Source: Burkholderiales bacterium (GTDB lineage Bacteria > Pseudomonadota > Gammaproteobacteria > Burkholderiales > Burkholderiaceae_D). Taken from it: a stretch of DNA of 5,815 nucleotides. The DNA lies in NCBI GenBank assembly GCA_028868455.1, contig JAGWUK010000221.1, positions 1 to 5,815 on the forward strand, in the 5' to 3' direction. Positions within the stretch are counted from its first letter, which is position 1; each line of letters opens with the position of its first letter. Position numbers and translations under genes: made by a program. The notes under the pieces were generated by a model that was not told the DNA's origin, ran no database searches, and saw nothing but the letters and a program-made list of their open reading frames with translations. Positions 5,781 through 5,815 of this stretch are shown piece by piece.

Positions 5781-5815
5781 CATGGCGACGACTGCGGCGC
5801 ATATCGACCTGTGCG

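Larger units (their letters stand above)
5471..5815. other. Unassigned flank upstream of recA, no recognisable gene
   Basis: I recognise no protein here. Several frames are open but none is convincing: a minus frame open from the right edge to a stop at 5611, a second minus frame open from the edge to a stop at 5669 (ending VSDEKPQ), a minus frame from an ATG at 5717 to 5484, and a plus frame open from 5526 to the edge with no ATG before 5743. A plus ATG at 5782 (MATTAAHIDLC) would just begin before the edge. Any of the edge-touching frames could be the end or start of a gene outside the window. Two inverted repeats (5710-5726 and 5750-5780) suggest at least part is regulatory. Confidence 0.5.

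Overview
The window reads as chromosomal housekeeping DNA from a betaproteobacterium of the order Burkholderiales, most like the Oxalobacteraceae (Herminiimonas/Undibacterium/Glaciimonas type). The basis is the character of RecA (N-terminus [15 protein letters not shown]-terminus GVPLLPA), the gene order recA - recX - DUF2889 - sucC - sucD, and base composition near one half G+C. This placement rests on recalled family features, not a search.

All recognisable genes are on the minus strand, so transcription runs from high to low coordinates. From the right: about 350 bases without a recognisable gene (5471-5815); a recA promoter overlapped by a near-consensus LexA (SOS) box (5441-5470); recA (5377 to 4340); a 181-base gap with a terminator-like hairpin; recX (4158 to 3691); a 279-base gap that probably holds the promoter and a structured leader of the next unit; a DUF2889 gene (3411 to 2827); sucC (2784 to 1618) and sucD (1599 to 718), 42 and 17-18 bases apart and so very probably co-transcribed; a strong intrinsic terminator (658-688); a roughly 240-base AT-rich spacer with several inverted and direct repeats; and the first 137 codons of a PP2C-type Ser/Thr protein phosphatase that runs off the left edge.

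Functionally there are three units. recA and its modulator recX form the DNA-repair unit under SOS control, with a weak hairpin between them that would lower recX output. DUF2889-sucC-sucD is a metabolic unit making succinyl-CoA synthetase of the TCA cycle, led by a conserved protein of unknown function. The phosphatase is a separate signalling gene behind the sucD terminator. I see no mobile element, tRNA, rRNA, CRISPR array or clear horizontally acquired island. The less-explained parts are the DUF2889 link to sucCD, the leader hairpins before it, the palindromes in the two spacers, and the unassigned right flank.
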